From Alphaproteobacteria bacterium (GTDB lineage Bacteria; Pseudomonadota; Alphaproteobacteria; JAGOMX01): a stretch of DNA of 7,081 bases. The notes under the pieces are model-generated. The model did not search any database. It was not told the origin of the DNA and was given only the letters and a program-made list of their open reading frames with translations. Every line of letters starts with the position of its first letter. The first letter of the stretch is position 1. Made by a program: the position numbers and the translations under genes. The stretch is taken from assembly GCA_016742295.1 (NCBI GenBank), contig JACVCA010000059.1, forward strand, positions 1-7,081. Direction: 5' to 3'. Shown piece by piece: positions 5,963 through 7,081 of the stretch.

Positions 5963-6373
5963 TTGAATCGTATTAAGCGTTTTTCCGATTTTTGTCGTTA
6001 CATTGCACATATATCAGGCCGCCCTTCCGCATTTATCCTTGCATGTACTGTTGTCCTTGGGTGGCTTATCTCAGGTCCCTTATTCTCTTTCTCAGATACA
6101 TGGCAATTGGTCATTAATACCGGCACTACGATTGTAACTTTTCTCATGGTATTTCTTATCCAAAACACGCAAACTCGAGATAGTGAAGCAGTCCAAATAA
6201 AATTGGATGAATTAATTCGCTCACATAAGGGGGCGCATAATGCTCTTCTTGATCTTGAAGAGCTTACAGAAGAACAACTCAGCCAAATCAAAGAACGTTA
6301 TGAAAATCTAGCTGGTGCGGCCCGTGAGGGATTGGCCCGAGGTAAAACTGATACAAAAACAACTGAAGTTTAG
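5963..6373 (+). CDS. Low-affinity iron permease family protein (small two-helix membrane protein)
   Basis: The chosen TTG start gives 136 residues beginning M-N-R-I-K-R-F, in line with the usual 130-150 residues of the bacterial members. Two membrane segments are visible, about 23-43 ('AFILACTVVLGWLISGPLF') and 48-68. The second contains the family's most conserved stretch, 'NTGTTIVTFLMVFLIQNTQ' (52-70), running into 'RDSEAVQIKLDELIR' (72-86). A charged helical cytoplasmic tail follows, with 'AHNALLDLEELTEEQL' (91-106). The family (Pfam Iron_permease) is named after the yeast Fet4 low-affinity iron transporter, but the small bacterial proteins are much shorter and their transport activity is not well established. 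An in-frame ATG at 5903 would add 20 residues and overlap asmA; it lacks a good ribosome binding site and the extra residues look unlike the family. The gene sits 34 bp after asmA and probably shares its transcript. Confidence 0.85.
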   Translation: MNRIKRFSDFCRYIAHISGRPSAFILACTVVLGWLISGPLFSFSDTWQLVINTGTTIVTFLMVFLIQNTQTRDSEAVQIKLDELIRSHKGAHNALLDLEELTEEQLSQIKERYENLAGAAREGLARGKTDTKTTEV

Positions 6374-6596
6374 CGAAAGGCTTTTAACTATTTATTGCTG
6401 CTTTTTTCTCCTACAATGCTTACTGATATCTTCATATACAGAGAAAAACTTAAAGGTGCTTTAATCATCTTCAAAGAGCTAATCATTTCACACCACCATT
6501 ATGTCTAAAGTAAAGAGCGAGTATATATTCTTGCAATAAAGTTCAACAAGTTGATGACGTCTCTTTAAGAGTTTTAATTAAAAATACTTAATAAAT
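6374..6596. other. Convergent intergenic region between the iron-permease-family gene and tonB
   Basis: Transcripts from both sides should end in this 223-bp gap. I see a T-tract at 6402-6407 without a supporting stem, and two short unsupported ORFs (6416-6508 and 6501-6539, both +) that lack ribosome binding sites. A dense palindrome group occupies 6543-6583. Nothing resembles a tRNA or a known regulatory RNA. Confidence 0.55.
6543..6583. repeat. Cluster of four adjoining short palindromes
   Basis: Back to back lie TCAACAAGTTGA (6543-6554, 5-bp arms around AA), GACGTC (6556-6561), CTCTTTAAGAG (6561-6571, 5-bp arms around T) and TTTTAATTAAAA (6572-6583, perfect). The T-rich stretch after CTCTTTAAGAG could give a weak terminator on the plus strand, but the hairpin would have at most about 4 bp. 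The palindromes are certain; the function is not. Confidence 0.35.
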
Positions 6597-7081
6597 TTAG
6601 CTTGTCACCACCTCAGTGGAATTTGTATCTGTAAGAGAAAAGCGGATGCAAATTTTAAGATTACTTTCTGTTGAATGACCGCCTATTTTTGCAGGCATAA
6701 ATGACCATTGATGAAGGGTGTTAAGAGCTGCCTTATCAAGTAAAGTGTGCCCGCTACTTGATAAAATTTCTATTCTCACAGGCTTTCCTATTTTGCTGAC
6801 TTTAACATGAAGAACAACTACCCCTTCAAAGCCTAATTCACGGGCTCGTCTTGGATAATGAGGTTTAAGATTTTTGAGGTGACATCCTTCAAAGCGTGCA
6901 GGGCTGTATTTTTGTGAATCTATATTATAAAGTGAATTGTTTTCACAGTTGTCAGAAACATCTTTTACTATTTCTCTTTTTGCAATAGTAGATGGATGAC
7001 GAGCTGCAGTTTCCATAACTTTTTTCTCAAGGCTCGCTCTCTTTTGATTACTAGAAGAAAGAAACGGACCTAGAGTAGAAA
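6597..7081 (-). CDS. tonB: TonB-family energy transducer, C-terminal part (5' end outside window)
   Basis: TonB proteins carry energy from the inner-membrane ExbB-ExbD motor across the periplasm to outer-membrane receptors, typically for iron-siderophore, heme or vitamin B12 uptake. The minus-strand frame is open from the window edge to TAA at 6597-6599, giving 160 visible residues. Counting from the in-frame ATG at 7014-7016, the TonB C-terminal domain is clear: 'LKPHYPRRARELGFEGVVVL' (50-69), 'VSKIGKPVRIEILSSSG' (73-89), 'LLDKAALNTLHQWSFMPA' (92-109) and a final strand 'KICIRFSL'. That ATG is probably internal: 21 more open codons precede it to the window edge, it has no good ribosome binding site, and without them the protein would lack the N-terminal anchor and proline-rich linker. 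Three cysteines (24, 45 and 123) could allow a periplasmic disulfide. No exbB or exbD is visible. A TonB-like protein with another role cannot be excluded. Confidence 0.85.
   Translation of the reverse strand, partial: STLGPFLSSSNQKRASLEKKVMETAARHPSTIAKREIVKDVSDNCENNSLYNIDSQKYSPARFEGCHLKNLKPHYPRRARELGFEGVVVLHVKVSKIGKPVRIEILSSSGHTLLDKAALNTLHQWSFMPAKIGGHSTESNLKICIRFSLTDTNSTEVVTS

Noticed and set aside
6372..6407. Possible intrinsic terminator after the iron-permease-family gene
   Set aside because: The T-tract at 6402-6407 has no adjacent stable stem; the only pairing found (AGC with GCT, 3 bp) is too weak.
6416..6508. 30-codon plus-strand ORF in the convergent gap
   Set aside because: No Shine-Dalgarno precedes the ATG (the upstream bases are pyrimidine-rich) and the translation resembles nothing known.
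6501..6539. 12-codon ORF beginning M-S-K-V-K
   Set aside because: The start looks gene-like, but it has no ribosome binding site and ends after 12 codons; most likely chance.

Overview
The window looks like a stretch of chromosome from an AT-rich Gram-negative bacterium (GC judged by eye to be in the high 30s percent, not computed). The proteins need an outer membrane and periplasm: an outer-membrane two-partner-secretion barrel, an EmrAB-type efflux pump, an AsmA-family protein and a TonB-family protein. The AsmA and EmrA-type sequences look alphaproteobacterial, for example the long AsmA with an N-terminal 'NWNQYKP' segment and a late 'RWSQEQIDFSGL' segment. With the low GC this suggests a lineage such as the intracellular Holosporales or Paracaedibacterales. 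That placement is inference from memory of the families, not a search result.

Layout. Positions 2-277 (+) are the last 91 codons of a ShlB/FhaC-type outer-membrane transporter whose 5' part lies outside the window. A 208-bp gap (278-485) has no gene but holds a GNRA-capped hairpin, a 12-bp palindrome and an inverted repeat that brackets a weak candidate promoter. Next come emrA (486-1523, +) and emrB (1526-3103, +), only 2 bp apart and clearly one operon. An 86-bp gap then leads to asmA (3190-5928, +), which has a good ribosome binding site. A small two-helix membrane protein of the low-affinity iron permease family follows (5963-6373, +, TTG start). A 223-bp convergent gap (6374-6596) contains a cluster of palindromes but no convincing gene or terminator. 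The right edge carries the C-terminal part of a TonB-family protein on the minus strand (6597 to beyond 7081).

How the parts fit. EmrA and EmrB should form a proton-driven multidrug exporter with a TolC-like outer-membrane channel, which is not in this window. AsmA belongs to the AsmA-like proteins of the inner membrane and periplasm linked to lipid traffic and outer-membrane integrity. The TonB-family protein and the iron-permease-family protein suggest an iron or energy-coupling theme at the right end, but they are convergent and need not be co-regulated. Envelope transport is the common thread. I see no mobile element, CRISPR array, tRNA or rRNA, and no clearly new multi-gene system. The most interesting items are the sequence architecture upstream of emrA, the five-codon ORF with a consensus ribosome binding site before asmA, and the little-understood small iron-permease-family protein.
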